A stretch of 24,217 bases of DNA from contig QMZV01000006.1 of assembly GCA_003663355.1 (NCBI GenBank), forward strand, positions 1 to 24,217, read 5' to 3'. The DNA comes from Candidatus Aenigmatarchaeota archaeon. Its GTDB lineage: Archaea > Aenigmatarchaeota > Aenigmatarchaeia > QMZS01. A program made the position numbers and the translations under genes. The notes below the pieces were generated by a model, which worked only from the letters and a program-made list of their open reading frames with translations, searched no databases and was not told the origin of the DNA. Below, piece after piece: positions 12,653 to 22,600 of this stretch (position 1 is its first letter; the number at the start of each line of letters is the position of its first letter).

Positions 12653-15600
12653 ATGCCAGGAAAATATACTTATAAAGATGGGATTCTGAAAATAGATTGT
12701 CTTAACTGTATTTACGGAGCATCAATAGAGGATTTTCCAGAATGCATGAGTGAAACTATAAATAATTTAATTGCTGTTAAAGATGCAAGAGCAATTATTT
12801 TAGCAAGGGAAAGGGAATATGAGTATGATTTTAAACAGACGCAGATGTTGCTTGAAATAGCAAAAGTTATTGAAAAAATTACAAGAGATTTAAAATTGTT
12901 TTCAACTAAAAATTTGGTCACGGAAAAGTGTGATAGGTGTGTACCAGAAAGAATGGATTTCCTGCAAAATATAATTTTACCAAAACTAAGAAGTGATCCA
13001 ATTGGAGCCTATGTTTTATTAATAAGAAGGATAAGACATACAAAAGTATTAAGTGAAAGAACAAAAGGAATTTGCAAAGAATGCTATAATCACTATCTAA
13101 ACAATTCGCTTATTCCAATGAAAGAGTTGTTGGAAGGAACAACATTAATAAAAAAAAGTCAAGAGTTTTTGCCAGGATATAAAGTTGGAGACAGGTCTGT
13201 TTACAGGCAGTTTTTTATTCCTTCTGTCAGACCAAATTTTACCTATACAAAGTATCAAAGTACTCCTCCAGAAAAAGCTGAGCTTATTGACAGCTATTCA
13301 ATTAGGGATGCAAAAGTTGAAATCTATAAACTACCTAATGAAGTTAGATTGCTGTACCATATTATTCCAATAGAATTTGGTTTGGATGACAGAGAATATG
13401 AATTGCTTGATAGAGCAAAGAGATACATGGCAAGACACAGACCATTAGAAAGAGAAGAATTTGCTTCAGAAGAAGTAAGAAAAAGTTTTTATAATATTGG
13501 TTTGGACATGCTGAGAGATATGTCAAGTTCATTCAACATTTCTGAGGATAGATTGAAAACAATTGCAGAGATTCTTGTTAGATATACGGCAGGAATTGGA
13601 ATTTTGGAATTAATTTTGTCTGATGATAATGTTCAGGATGTTTATGTTAACTCTCCACCCGGTTCCTCTCCAATTTATCTTTATCATGGAAAATATGGAG
13701 AATGTCAGACAAATATAACACAAACAAAAGAAGATGCAGAATTATTAGCAACAAGATTAAGATTGAGTTCTGGAAGACCATTAGATGAAGCAAATCCTGT
13801 TTTAGATGCTGAAATTTCTGTTCCAGGGGGAAGAGCAAGGGTTTGCGCAATAATGCAAACTTTATCCCCTGAAGGTCTTGGTTTTGCTTTAAGGAGGCAT
13901 AGAGAGAGACCTTGGACTTTTCCTCTTTTTATTTCACAGAAAATGTTTAACCCTTTAGCCGGAGGTCTTCTTTGGTTTATAATTGATGGTGGAAGGTCTA
14001 TGTTAATTGGAGGAACAAGGAGTTCTGGAAAAACAAGTTTATTAGGGTCTATAATTTCCCAAATAATGAAAAATAAAAGAATTATTTCGGTTGAGGATAG
14101 TGTTTCAGGAGATTCTAGAATTTTAATTAAAAGAAATGGAAAAATAGAAAAAACAAGGGTTGGTGTATTAATAGATGGATTAATCAAGAATTATAAACCA
14201 AGAATAGAGAATGGAAGAAATATTGTCAGAGCAACAGATATAACCGATAAAATAGAGGTTTGTTCAATTAATAAAGAAGGTAAAATAGAATTTAAAAAAG
14301 TGAGTTCTTTTATCAGACACAAGACAAATAAAGATATTTATGAAATTTTAACATCAACTGGTCGGAAGATAAAAGTTACTGGTGACCACTCCCTTTTTTC
14401 TATAGGTAGCAAAAGAATTTTGGAAGAAATTAGGGTTAAAGATTTAAAAGAAGGTGATTTTATTGCAGTTCCAAGAATATTCAGGATAAACAACAGAAGA
14501 AAAGACTCAATTAATCTGTTAAGACATCTGAAAAAATTAAGAAATTTCTACCTAAAAGGCAAAGAGATTCAAGAGTTAATAAAAGAACGGTGGACAGAGA
14601 TAAAGAAAGTATCAAAGAAGTTGGGTTACTCCGAAAAGTTATGTTCTTATTGGAAGAGAAAATGTATTTTGCCTGTGAATGTTTTTCTAAAACTAAACAA
14701 AAAAAGTTTTGATTTAAAAAATGTTAAAATCAAACCAAAAAGTGGAGGAAAACCTCTGCCAACAAGAATATCTCTAGATGAAGATTTTTTAACCTTTATT
14801 GGACTGTGGATAGCAGATGGGTGCTATGATAAGAGGAGTGTTCTAATTTCAGTAGTTGAAAAAGAATTGAGAAGAGTTGTAAGAAGAGTGGCAAAAAAGC
14901 TTAATCTTAGGGTTAGAAAGCATTCTGATAAATTTACTCTGATGATCTCATCAAATATACTTAAAATAGTCATGCAAGATATATTAAACTTAACTGGAAA
15001 TGCTTATACTAAAGAGATTCCAAAATGGATATATAATTTATCAAAAGAGCAAATATCTTTTGTTTTGAAAGGAATATTCTCTGGAGATGGGTGTGTGGGC
15101 AAAAAAGAGATTATAATCTCTTTATCTTCAGAAAAATTACTATATGATTTGCAGACTTTGCTCTTAGATTATGATATAATTCTCAGGAAAAGCAATAATA
15201 GAAGAAAAGACGGAACATTTAATGCAAATATTTCCAGCTTAAAATCCCTGAAAAATTTTAAAGAGAAAATTGGAATACTTACAGAAAAGAAAATAAAAAA
15301 ACTCAAGAAGCTCTGCTCCAAAATATCTACACATGACTGTACAGATATAATACCGCTATCCTTAGAACTAAAAAAAGAAATTGCCAGGGTATGTAAAGAT
15401 TTTAATAAAAACGATTATATAAAGAGGGGAAATAATATTGGCAGAGAACATTTGAAAAAATTAATCCTCAAATTACATAATAAAAATAAGTTATATACTT
15501 TTCTAAAACAATTAGCCTATTCAGATATTTTTTGGGATAGAGTTGTTAGTGTAAAGAAAGTAAAATCAGAGAGATATGTTTATGATTTTTCTGTTCCTGG

Positions 15601-16429
15601 GAATGAGAATTTTGTGTGTGAAAATATCTTAGCTCATAATACGTTAGAATTACCTATTACAAAATTCAGAGAACTCGGATTTAATGTAACAAGATTAAAA
15701 TCAAGATCTGTAATAACAATGGTTGAAACAGAACTTCCTGCAGAAGAAGCTTTGAGAGTGTCTCTAAGGTTGGGAGATTCTTGTTTAATAATCGGAGAAG
15801 TTAGAAGTAAAGAGGCTTTGGCTCTTTATGAGGCTATGAGAATAGGTGCAATGGCAAATGTTGTCGCAGGCACTATACATGGAGAAAGCGCTTATGGTTT
15901 ATTTGACAGAGTTGTAAATGATTTGGGTGTTCCTCCAACAAGTTTTAAGGCAACAGATTTGGTAATAATAAATAACACTTTAAAAAGTGCTGATGGTTTG
16001 CATTCATATAGGAGAACAGTTGAATTTACAGAAATAAGAAAACACTGGAAAAGTGACCCTGCAGAGGAAAAAGGATTTGTAAATTTATTAGAATATAACG
16101 CTAAAAAAGATGAATTAGAACCAACTTCAACATTGCTCGCTGGTGAGAGTGAAATAATAAATTCCATTGCAAAAAATGTTAGAGAGTGGAAAGGAGATTG
16201 GGATGCTATATGGAGCAATATTAATTTAAGGGCAAATATATTAGACACAATTGTAAAAATTGCGAATAAAACAAAAAAATTTGATATCCTTGAAGCTAAG
16301 ACTGTTGTTCTTGCAAATTCAATGTTTCATCTTTTCTCAGATGAAGTTAGAAGGGAATTTGGGTCCTTAGATTCAGAGGAAATTTATAACAGGTGGTTAG
16401 GTTGGTTTAAGAAATACATTAAAGAATAA
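12653..16429 (+). CDS. Archaeal type II/IV secretion (pilus/archaellum-type) ATPase, interrupted by an intein
   Basis: The 1258-residue precursor holds a 744-residue GspE/TadA/FlaI-type hexameric ATPase split by a 514-residue intein. The N-terminal part has a possible zinc site (C93, C96, C141, C144; CDRC and CKEC). The core has Walker A GTRSSGKTS (454-462), the Asp-box strand IISVED joined after splicing to TLELP, Walker B-like SCLIIGEVRSKEA, and the His box GTIHGESAYG. Such ATPases power pilus, archaellum or related secretion machines from the cytoplasmic face. No membrane platform protein (GspF/TadC) is in the window, but a pilin-like gene lies three genes downstream. The start is ATG 12653 (MPGKYTYKDGILKIDCLNC); a TTG at 12578 in the same frame overlaps SepCysS and is rejected. 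Confidence 0.93.
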   Translation: MPGKYTYKDGILKIDCLNCIYGASIEDFPECMSETINNLIAVKDARAIILAREREYEYDFKQTQMLLEIAKVIEKITRDLKLFSTKNLVTEKCDRCVPERMDFLQNIILPKLRSDPIGAYVLLIRRIRHTKVLSERTKGICKECYNHYLNNSLIPMKELLEGTTLIKKSQEFLPGYKVGDRSVYRQFFIPSVRPNFTYTKYQSTPPEKAELIDSYSIRDAKVEIYKLPNEVRLLYHIIPIEFGLDDREYELLDRAKRYMARHRPLEREEFASEEVRKSFYNIGLDMLRDMSSSFNISEDRLKTIAEILVRYTAGIGILELILSDDNVQDVYVNSPPGSSPIYLYHGKYGECQTNITQTKEDAELLATRLRLSSGRPLDEANPVLDAEISVPGGRARVCAIMQTLSPEGLGFALRRHRERPWTFPLFISQKMFNPLAGGLLWFIIDGGRSMLIGGTRSSGKTSLLGSIISQIMKNKRIISVEDSVSGDSRILIKRNGKIEKTRVGVLIDGLIKNYKPRIENGRNIVRATDITDKIEVCSINKEGKIEFKKVSSFIRHKTNKDIYEILTSTGRKIKVTGDHSLFSIGSKRILEEIRVKDLKEGDFIAVPRIFRINNRRKDSINLLRHLKKLRNFYLKGKEIQELIKERWTEIKKVSKKLGYSEKLCSYWKRKCILPVNVFLKLNKKSFDLKNVKIKPKSGGKPLPTRISLDEDFLTFIGLWIADGCYDKRSVLISVVEKELRRVVRRVAKKLNLRVRKHSDKFTLMISSNILKIVMQDILNLTGNAYTKEIPKWIYNLSKEQISFVLKGIFSGDGCVGKKEIIISLSSEKLLYDLQTLLLDYDIILRKSNNRRKDGTFNANISSLKSLKNFKEKIGILTEKKIKKLKKLCSKISTHDCTDIIPLSLELKKEIARVCKDFNKNDYIKRGNNIGREHLKKLILKLHNKNKLYTFLKQLAYSDIFWDRVVSVKKVKSERYVYDFSVPGNENFVCENILAHNTLELPITKFRELGFNVTRLKSRSVITMVETELPAEEALRVSLRLGDSCLIIGEVRSKEALALYEAMRIGAMANVVAGTIHGESAYGLFDRVVNDLGVPPTSFKATDLVIINNTLKSADGLHSYRRTVEFTEIRKHWKSDPAEEKGFVNLLEYNAKKDELEPTSTLLAGESEIINSIAKNVREWKGDWDAIWSNINLRANILDTIVKIANKTKKFDILEAKTVVLANSMFHLFSDEVRREFGSLDSEEIYNRWLGWFKKYIKE
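14099..15640 (+). mobile_element. LAGLIDADG intein in the secretion ATPase (514 residues)
   Basis: The intein begins with S483 (SVSGDSRILIK, block A) and ends ENILAHN at N996, followed by T997. Block B is TGDHSLFSIG with the conserved TxxH. Block F is VYDFSVPGNENFV. The splicing residues Ser1, block B Thr/His, penultimate His, terminal Asn and +1 Thr are all present, so splicing should work. The central homing endonuclease has two LAGLIDADG-type motifs, FIGLWIADG (D722) and VLKGIFSGDG (D812), both keeping the catalytic acid, so it may still cut. The extein junction is ISVED/TLELP, a conserved catalytic site. Confidence 0.95.
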
Positions 16430-16431
16430 AA

Positions 16432-16719
16432 ATGTTTGCTTGCAAATATTTTAAAAAAGATAAATTGCTTGCTGCCTGCGACAGAGAAATTCTCGGAAAA
16501 AAACTGAAATTTGGAGAGATTGATTTTGAAATAAAGAAAAGTTTTTATTTTGAAAGATTTGCTGAAAAGGAAGAAATTATCCATCTTTTAAAGGAAGCAA
16601 AAATAATAAATTTAATTGGAAACAAAATTGTTAATTTGGCAGCAGAATTGAAATTGATTAATAAGGAAAATGTAAAATTTATAGATGGGGTCGCGCATGT
16701 TCAAATTTATAGGTTATAG
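16432..16719 (+). CDS. DUF424 family protein
   Basis: The 95-residue protein fits the archaeal DUF424 family. LLAACDREILGKKLKFG near the N-terminus is the family's strongest motif (LAACDxELLGKxFxEG), followed by a short FYFERFAEKEEIIHLLKEA helix, the INLIGNKIVNLAAELKLI region and the C-terminal GVAHVQIYRL. DUF424 proteins are small and soluble and occur almost only in archaea, often near translation genes; their role is unknown. It begins two bases after the ATPase stop and ends four before the next start, so it is part of the same operon. Confidence 0.85.
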   Translation: MFACKYFKKDKLLAACDREILGKKLKFGEIDFEIKKSFYFERFAEKEEIIHLLKEAKIINLIGNKIVNLAAELKLINKENVKFIDGVAHVQIYRL

Positions 16720-16722
16720 ATT

Positions 16723-17025
16723 ATGGGTAAAGAAAATTTAGAGTTTTTAAAGTTTGATTTTAGAAAAGGGATTATATTTTCACTTATCTTTATTTTTTCA
16801 TTTTTATCTTTAAAAGGATGTTGTTCTTGTTGTCCTCCTTGGGTAGATATTTGTATTTTAATGTGTTGCCCTTGCTATAACCCAATAACTTGGCCGTATT
16901 TCTGGGTAATAAGACCAACAAATGTATTTTCTGATCCTGTTGGAATTTTTCTTTCTGTTATTTATTGGTATCTCCTTTCTTGTTTAATAATTTATGCTCT
17001 TAATAAACTAAAAAAACGAAAATGA
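16723..17025 (+). CDS. Small Cys-rich two-helix membrane protein
   Basis: The 100-residue protein has hydrophobic segments at about 15-30 and 75-93, separated by a loop with ten cysteines arranged as pairs (GCCSCCPPWVDIC, LMCCPCYNP) and a Trp/Tyr/Pro-rich stretch, and a Lys/Arg tail that should be cytoplasmic. The loop could bind metal or be stabilised by disulfides outside the membrane. No family is recognised with confidence. Its stop overlaps the next ATG by four bases (17022-17025), which couples it to the pilin-like gene. Confidence 0.72.
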   Translation: MGKENLEFLKFDFRKGIIFSLIFIFSFLSLKGCCSCCPPWVDICILMCCPCYNPITWPYFWVIRPTNVFSDPVGIFLSVIYWYLLSCLIIYALNKLKKRK

Positions 17026-17366
17026 AAGGAGAATGGTATATTGTTGCAGCAGTTTTATTCTCTTTCTCTCTTCTAACTTTATTTAATATTTTTGAAAGTT
17101 ATTCCAGAATTGATTACACTTCTGTTCTAAAAAATGATGAGGATTTGATTTTTCTTAATCTGGTTGAGGAGATAAACAAAATCGAGAAAAATTCTGAAAA
17201 TAAAATAAATCTTGCCGGAGATATTGAAGATTTGTTTGATATTTTTGATGAATGTTTGTCAGGAAAAGGATATTATATAGGTTATAATTTCACAGTGATT
17301 TCTAAAAACAAAATTAATTACGCTCTCACAATCGGCAGAAAAAATATGTTGATTAAAAATTATTAA
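17022..17366 (+). CDS. Pilin-like protein with N-terminal membrane helix
   Basis: The 114-residue protein opens MKGEWYIVAAVLFSFSLLTLF: a short basic leader, K-G, and a hydrophobic helix, followed by a soluble acidic domain with one Cys. This resembles an archaeal class III (prepilin) signal, where cleavage follows KG, although E-W after the glycine is not typical. It lies in the same operon as a secretion ATPase, which supports a minor pilin or pseudopilin role. That reading is inferential; a simple membrane-anchored protein is the alternative. Its TAA shares bases with the stop of the convergent DUF63 gene (TTAA at 17363-17366). Confidence 0.65.
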   Translation: MKGEWYIVAAVLFSFSLLTLFNIFESYSRIDYTSVLKNDEDLIFLNLVEEINKIEKNSENKINLAGDIEDLFDIFDECLSGKGYYIGYNFTVISKNKINYALTIGRKNMLIKNY

Positions 17367-18148
17367 ACCAAAGATGATACTCTAAACAAATCCCTTGTTC
17401 CAAGAGCAAGTCCTAAAATTATAACAACCAATTTTATCCAGTTTTTGAAATTTTTATTTTTTATACTTGAATCAATAACATAAAGCAAAAGCAGAACAAC
17501 AATAAATTTTACAAGAAAAAAACTCCAGTTTCCGAAAAAATCAAAAATTAGGTTTGGCAAAACATGTTGCTCTGAATAGCCCCAGAATTGAACTGAAACA
17601 AAAGTTGAACTTGCGTCAAACAACTGCGAAAAAATTGCAAATTTGTTCCACAAACTTTTTGTTAATTTTGATAAATTTCCAAGAGAAAAAATTAAAACAA
17701 AAATCAATAGATCCAAAGATAAAATCTGCGCTGCCGCAATGAAATTAACAAATTTAATTTGTGTGAAGAAAATTCCAGAAAGAATAAAACCAAAGGAGAA
17801 AAAATAATTTTGAAAGGGAATCTTTGTTCTTTTTTCCAGGAATAGAGAGAAGAGCAGCAGTGGAAGAGCAATTAGAAAAATTAGAATATAAATTAAAGGA
17901 GAAACAAAAACTGGAGAAGTAAAAAAATTCGCATCTCTCAAAACTCTTAAAATAGAGCCAAGAAAAATATAAGGTAATAAAGATAATGCAAATCTCAAAT
18001 TTACTTCAATTTTTAGGAATTTTAGAAGTTTATAAATTAGAAAAATTGCAGCAATTAAAACAAGAGCATAAACAAAAGAGTTTATCCAATTATAACCAGA
18101 TAAATTTATGATCGGGTCAATGAAATATCTCTGGAAAAAATTATACAT
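17363..18148 (-). CDS. DUF63 family integral membrane protein
   Basis: The 261-residue protein with seven or eight hydrophobic segments matches archaeal DUF63. It begins FIDPIINLSGYNWINSFVYA and has RVLRDANFFTSP with the P-LIYI helix, the signature QLFDASSTFVSVQFWGYSEQHVLPN (about residues 176-200), and the C-terminal LGLALGTRDLFR. The conserved Asp, His and Arg residues inside membrane segments suggest a catalytic or transport role, but none is known. Archaeal genomes nearly always carry it. The ATG at 18148 lies 22 bases from the divergent lipoprotein gene. Confidence 0.88.
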   Translation of the reverse strand: MYNFFQRYFIDPIINLSGYNWINSFVYALVLIAAIFLIYKLLKFLKIEVNLRFALSLLPYIFLGSILRVLRDANFFTSPVFVSPLIYILIFLIALPLLLFSLFLEKRTKIPFQNYFFSFGFILSGIFFTQIKFVNFIAAAQILSLDLLIFVLIFSLGNLSKLTKSLWNKFAIFSQLFDASSTFVSVQFWGYSEQHVLPNLIFDFFGNWSFFLVKFIVVLLLLYVIDSSIKNKNFKNWIKLVVIILGLALGTRDLFRVSSLV

Positions 18149-18170
18149 ATAATAAATATTGATTTAAATT

Positions 18171-19148
18171 ATGAAAAGATTATTTTTTGGTATACTCCTG
18201 GTTTCTTTGGTTTTTGTTTCTGGTTGCACAATGCCAGATTCTATTCCTGTTGGAGGAAAATACTGTAAAGCAATAGGTCTGTGCACAGTTGAAGAGAAAA
18301 CAGTTGAAATTCCTGATGTAATTGTGATTAAAAATATAGATATTCCTGTAGTGAGAGATGGAAGGATAGGACCAAATAGAGAGATAGATATTTTCGTTAC
18401 TTTAGAAAATAGAGATCAAGATAAACCAATTACATTAACTTATGTTGGAATTAATCCTGGAATTTTTAAATGTGTAGAGTGTGAAAAAACCAATGAGAAA
18501 ATAAACCCAGGACAGGAAAAAACATTTAGTTTTAAACTAACTTCTCCAGATAATTCAGGAACAATGGCTTTGCCAGGTCATTTAGAAGTTTCTGTAAAAT
18601 ATGAATATACTTCAACAAGACTTGCAACTATAACTTACATAAATAAAAATACTTATATAGAATATTTACAATCGGGGGGAAAGATACCTGTTGATATTAT
18701 AAATGTTCCTTCTGATGGCCCTGTTGAATTATATTTGGATATTTCAAAAATCAAACAGCCAGTTATTATAGAGGATGAAAGTACAAAAACTTCTTTAGAA
18801 GAAGGAAAATATCAAATCTACTTGGAAGTTATGAATAAAGGAAGTGGGGAAATTGACAAAATTGCGCCAGAGGATTTAACTATCAATTTTAGAGATATGA
18901 ATGTTAAATCTTGTTCGGAAGAATTTAAAATAATTAATAAAAATAAAGTTAAAAATATAAAACCAATAATTATGAGAGGGCAAAAACCTTTTAAATATTA
19001 TTTCAGTTTTGACCCTTCTAATTCAATAAAAAATGAGCTTACAGAAGATAGATTAACTGTGACAAAGAAAATAATTGCAAGTGCAGAATATATTTACAGA
19101 ATATATAAACCCTTGGATATTTTAGTCTCTCCAAGAGCAGAATATTAA
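18171..19148 (+). CDS. Secreted lipoprotein with Ig-like regions
   Basis: The 325-residue protein starts with a basic n-region, a hydrophobic core and a lipobox-like FVSGC with C19 as the lipid-anchored residue, so it should be exposed on the cell surface. The mature part is mostly beta: IDIFVTLENRDQDKPITLTY and KIYLEV-type strands suggest two Ig-like (CARDB-like) domains. There is a CVEC pair near residues 99-102. No catalytic motif is visible. It is transcribed divergently from DUF63 and lies 17 bases before the nucleoside diphosphate kinase gene, perhaps in one transcript. Function unknown; a structural or binding role is likely. Confidence 0.75.
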   Translation: MKRLFFGILLVSLVFVSGCTMPDSIPVGGKYCKAIGLCTVEEKTVEIPDVIVIKNIDIPVVRDGRIGPNREIDIFVTLENRDQDKPITLTYVGINPGIFKCVECEKTNEKINPGQEKTFSFKLTSPDNSGTMALPGHLEVSVKYEYTSTRLATITYINKNTYIEYLQSGGKIPVDIINVPSDGPVELYLDISKIKQPVIIEDESTKTSLEEGKYQIYLEVMNKGSGEIDKIAPEDLTINFRDMNVKSCSEEFKIINKNKVKNIKPIIMRGQKPFKYYFSFDPSNSIKNELTEDRLTVTKKIIASAEYIYRIYKPLDILVSPRAEY

Positions 19149-19165
19149 TTTAACAGATTTATATT

Positions 19166-19648
19166 ATGGCAATAGAAAGAACATTTGTTGCAATAAAGCC
19201 AGATGGTGTGAGAAGGGGTTTAATTGGAGAGATTATAAAAAGATTAGAACAAAGGGGTTTGAAAATTGTTGGAATGAAAATGATTTGGGTTGATGAAAAA
19301 TTTGCATCAGAGCATTATTTTGAGCATAAAGACAAGTCTTTTTTTGGAAGATTAAAAGAATATTTAACAAGTGGTCCTGTGATTGCAATGGTAATAGAAG
19401 GAGCAGATTCTATTTCTGTTGTAAGAAAAATTGTTGGGCCAACTAGTGGGGATATCGCTCCTCCAGGAACAATAAGAGGAGACTTTGGACATATGGGTGT
19501 AAAACATGCTGATGAAAAAGGAAGAACTTATTTTAATTTAATTCATGCTTCTGACAATAAAAAAAATGCTGAGAGAGAAATTAAATTATGGTTTAAACCA
19601 GAGGAATTGCATACTTATAAAAGAGTAGATGAAGATGAAGTGATGTGA
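19166..19648 (+). CDS. ndk: Nucleoside diphosphate kinase
   Basis: The 160-residue enzyme moves the gamma phosphate between nucleoside tri- and diphosphates through a phosphohistidine. Catalytic H127 is in NLIHASDN. The nucleotide site residues K11 (AIKPDGVRRG), Y51, R62, T93, R104 and N124 are present, with GPTSGDIAPPGTIRGDFG (91-108) as the family's core block. The length is slightly above the usual 140-155 because of an acidic C-terminal tail (RVDEDEVM). It starts ATG 19166 and ends nine bases from the convergent surface protein gene. Confidence 0.97.
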   Translation: MAIERTFVAIKPDGVRRGLIGEIIKRLEQRGLKIVGMKMIWVDEKFASEHYFEHKDKSFFGRLKEYLTSGPVIAMVIEGADSISVVRKIVGPTSGDIAPPGTIRGDFGHMGVKHADEKGRTYFNLIHASDNKKNAEREIKLWFKPEELHTYKRVDEDEVM

Positions 19649-19657
19649 ATCCCTAAA

Positions 19658-22600
19658 TTAATCTCTAATTTCTATATACATTTGTCCAATTGCAGATTTT
19701 TTAACAACGCCTTCTATAACTTGCACGCCTTCTTTAAGTTTTCTATTGCTAAAAACATAGAGTTCTCCTGTTTCATCTTCTATTCTGTAAAGAAATTCAT
19801 CCCTAGATAATTCTTTAATAAAAGAAACACCTCCTTTAATTTCTATCTTTCTATTAATAAATTCTGGATTGCTCATAACTTGCTTTATTTTAATGGTCCT
19901 TGGCTTAACAACTTCTTCCTTTAATTTCTGAGCAAAAGATAACATATCTTCTTGTTTTTCTTTACCCTTCCTTATTTTTATAATTTTGTTTTTTGATTTT
20001 GTTGCCAAACTTTTTAAATATCTTGGGAAAAAGACAAGTAAAGATTTAATCCAAATTAACAAAGCAATTGGGGCTAATTTTTCTTTTAAAATTCTTTCTT
20101 TATTTTCTTTCTTTCTTTTTATCTCTCCTCTTATTTCAAAAATCTTTTGCTGAGTTCTTACTAAAATATCCCTGAATGTTTTTTCATCAATTTTCCTTAA
20201 AAAATATTTTTTCTCTGTCTCTTTTCTGGAATTTGTAAGTTCCTGCTCCTTTTCCTTTAAACTCTTTAATTCCTTGCTAAGTTTAAAATATGGAGAAATA
20301 ATTTGGGTTAACAAATAAGTAATCAATAAAATAATAAGTGCTATTAACATAAAATTCCACTTGTTTTCAAGGAGGAACTTTTTTATTTTTAAAGATAAGA
20401 GTTTGTTTTCTATTTCTTTCATTGTCAAGTCTGCTTCTTCCAAATTTCTTTTTAAAGTTTGCAAATCATCTCTTGCAATTGAGAGGTTGGCTTCATTTAA
20501 AAACATATCTGCTTTGTCTACTAATCTAAACAAATTGCTGACATCCACATATTCCCCATATTTTTTGATTTCCCTCTTTAATTCTTCTAATCTCTTTTTA
20601 TTATCCCTTAATTTATCAATATCTTTATTTTCTTCTATTTGTACATTTAGAATCCTTTTCTTTGTTAAATTTTCTCCACAAACTAAAAAAGTTATTAGAT
20701 AGTTCCCCGGCTTTCTGGATAATGAAGTATCTATTAGTAAAGGAACTTCACTAAGTTCATCTGGATCTAAATCAATTGTTTTTGGCAGGGTATATAGAGA
20801 ACAACAACTCTTATTAATTTTTAAAGTTAGGGTAATTTTTCTTTTTGAAAGACTTCTGAACTTTAACAAAATTGTTTTATTATAACCCCTCTCTATTTTT
20901 ATAGAACTCTCACTAATTTCAAACTCAAAATCTTTTGCTTCCAATTTCTTGCAAGCAGGGAAGATAATGCATCTTTCTTCTATATCACAACCTCTTGGCT
21001 CACATATTCTTTTTTGATATAATTCATTTGATGAACAGTTATGCGAACCGCAATCTGCTGGAACATTCAGACTCCATTCTGTACAATTACAGGTTGGCAT
21101 TGTTTGTCCTAAACCACCTCCACCACCATTACCTCCTCCCCCACCACTGGTTTCACCAGTAACTGTTTTTGATGTAAGATATTTTTTTGAGTAATATCCT
21201 TTATTTCCTCCGAAATATGAAGATGAATAAATAAATATATCAAAATCTTTCTCTGGAGATATAAAAATATTATTTCCAACATAAGTTTTTGTTGAGGAAT
21301 TATATTCCAACCTCGCATACTCTTTTGAACAATCTGGGCAATGTGCTGTTACACTTGCGGTACTAACAATATTTCCATCAGAATCCTTTACAGATACGCT
21401 CAGATTTACTGGAGAATTTGAAGGATAATAACTTGTATCAGGATATAAAATTGTTGTTGGCAGGTCTTCACTTACAGTGAAACTTTTTATTGAACTTCCA
21501 AAATTGTTGTTTTTTTGCACATATATGTAAGTTGTATAATCTGCGTACCCAGGATTACCAAAATAAACTGAAGGTGGAGGGTCATCATATTTTATCCTGT
21601 AAGTTGCATAATTTGTTTGTGTATTATTTACAACAGTTATATTTTCTTTAGTATTGTATATTATAAGTGTTAAATTAAAATCTTTTACTTCTTCTCCTCT
21701 TATATTTTTTACAGTGATATTAAATTTAACAAGGCTTCCTTTGTTGCTTCCTGAAATAGAAGCAAAAACATCATACTTATTTGTTACATTAAATTCTCCT
21801 GTTGTTGTATTTATACAGTTATCTATAACATCGCAAGAATAAATTTTAAATTTGTAAGTCCCTGTCTCATTTGTTTTATTAAAATCTAACTCATACAAAT
21901 TATTTGATTTTAAATTTGCTGATAAATTATTAGTATAATTGTTACTTGGCCATGTGATTTCAACTGAAACATTTTTTATTGCTGTATTATCAGTTGTATT
22001 TATTATAAATTTGTTTATTTCATTCAAGTTTATAATATTGTAACTTATAGTAAAGTTATGTATAATTGGAGGAGAAGTGTCATTTCCAATTACTGTAACA
22101 TTTATAATTTTGCTTTCCGATTTATTTAGATTTGGGGAAAAAGCAGTTATATTTATTGTAGTATTTCCAATTTTAGTAGAATTTAGTGAGAAATAGACAA
22201 TTTTGCCTTGATAATCATTTTTCCAAGAAATATTTCCAATATTTTTGCTTTCATTTTCGCAGTTAATAATTGTTTCATTAGTTATATTAATTTTCACAGA
22301 AATATTTAATAAGTCTCCATTCTCTGGAATAACAAATATTGGTAGATCATATGTTGTGTTCACTATAAGAATTTTATTTTCAGCACTTATAGAAATGTTT
22401 CCGTAAGGAACTGTAAAATTCAAGTAATCTGTTTTATTTATTCCTGATTCCAAAATCACTGTTAAGTTCACAGAGTAATTTCCTGATTCCATTGGTGTAT
22501 AATTTCCTTTATATAATGAATTTTGTTTTGAGAGTGTAACATTGTCCACTTCCTTAGAAGGTTTTGTTATCTTTGCTTCAACTTTAGAAATTGCAGAAGC

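Noticed and set aside
21109..21153. CRISPR-like or tandem repeat in the CCACCA-rich stretch
   Set aside because: It is the coding sequence of a glycine-rich linker, with no spacer-repeat pattern. No CRISPR array was seen anywhere in the window.
21109..21318. Frame-shifted reading of the glycine linker region (minus strand, 69 codons)
   Set aside because: Shadow of the surface protein; the low-complexity linker keeps other frames open.
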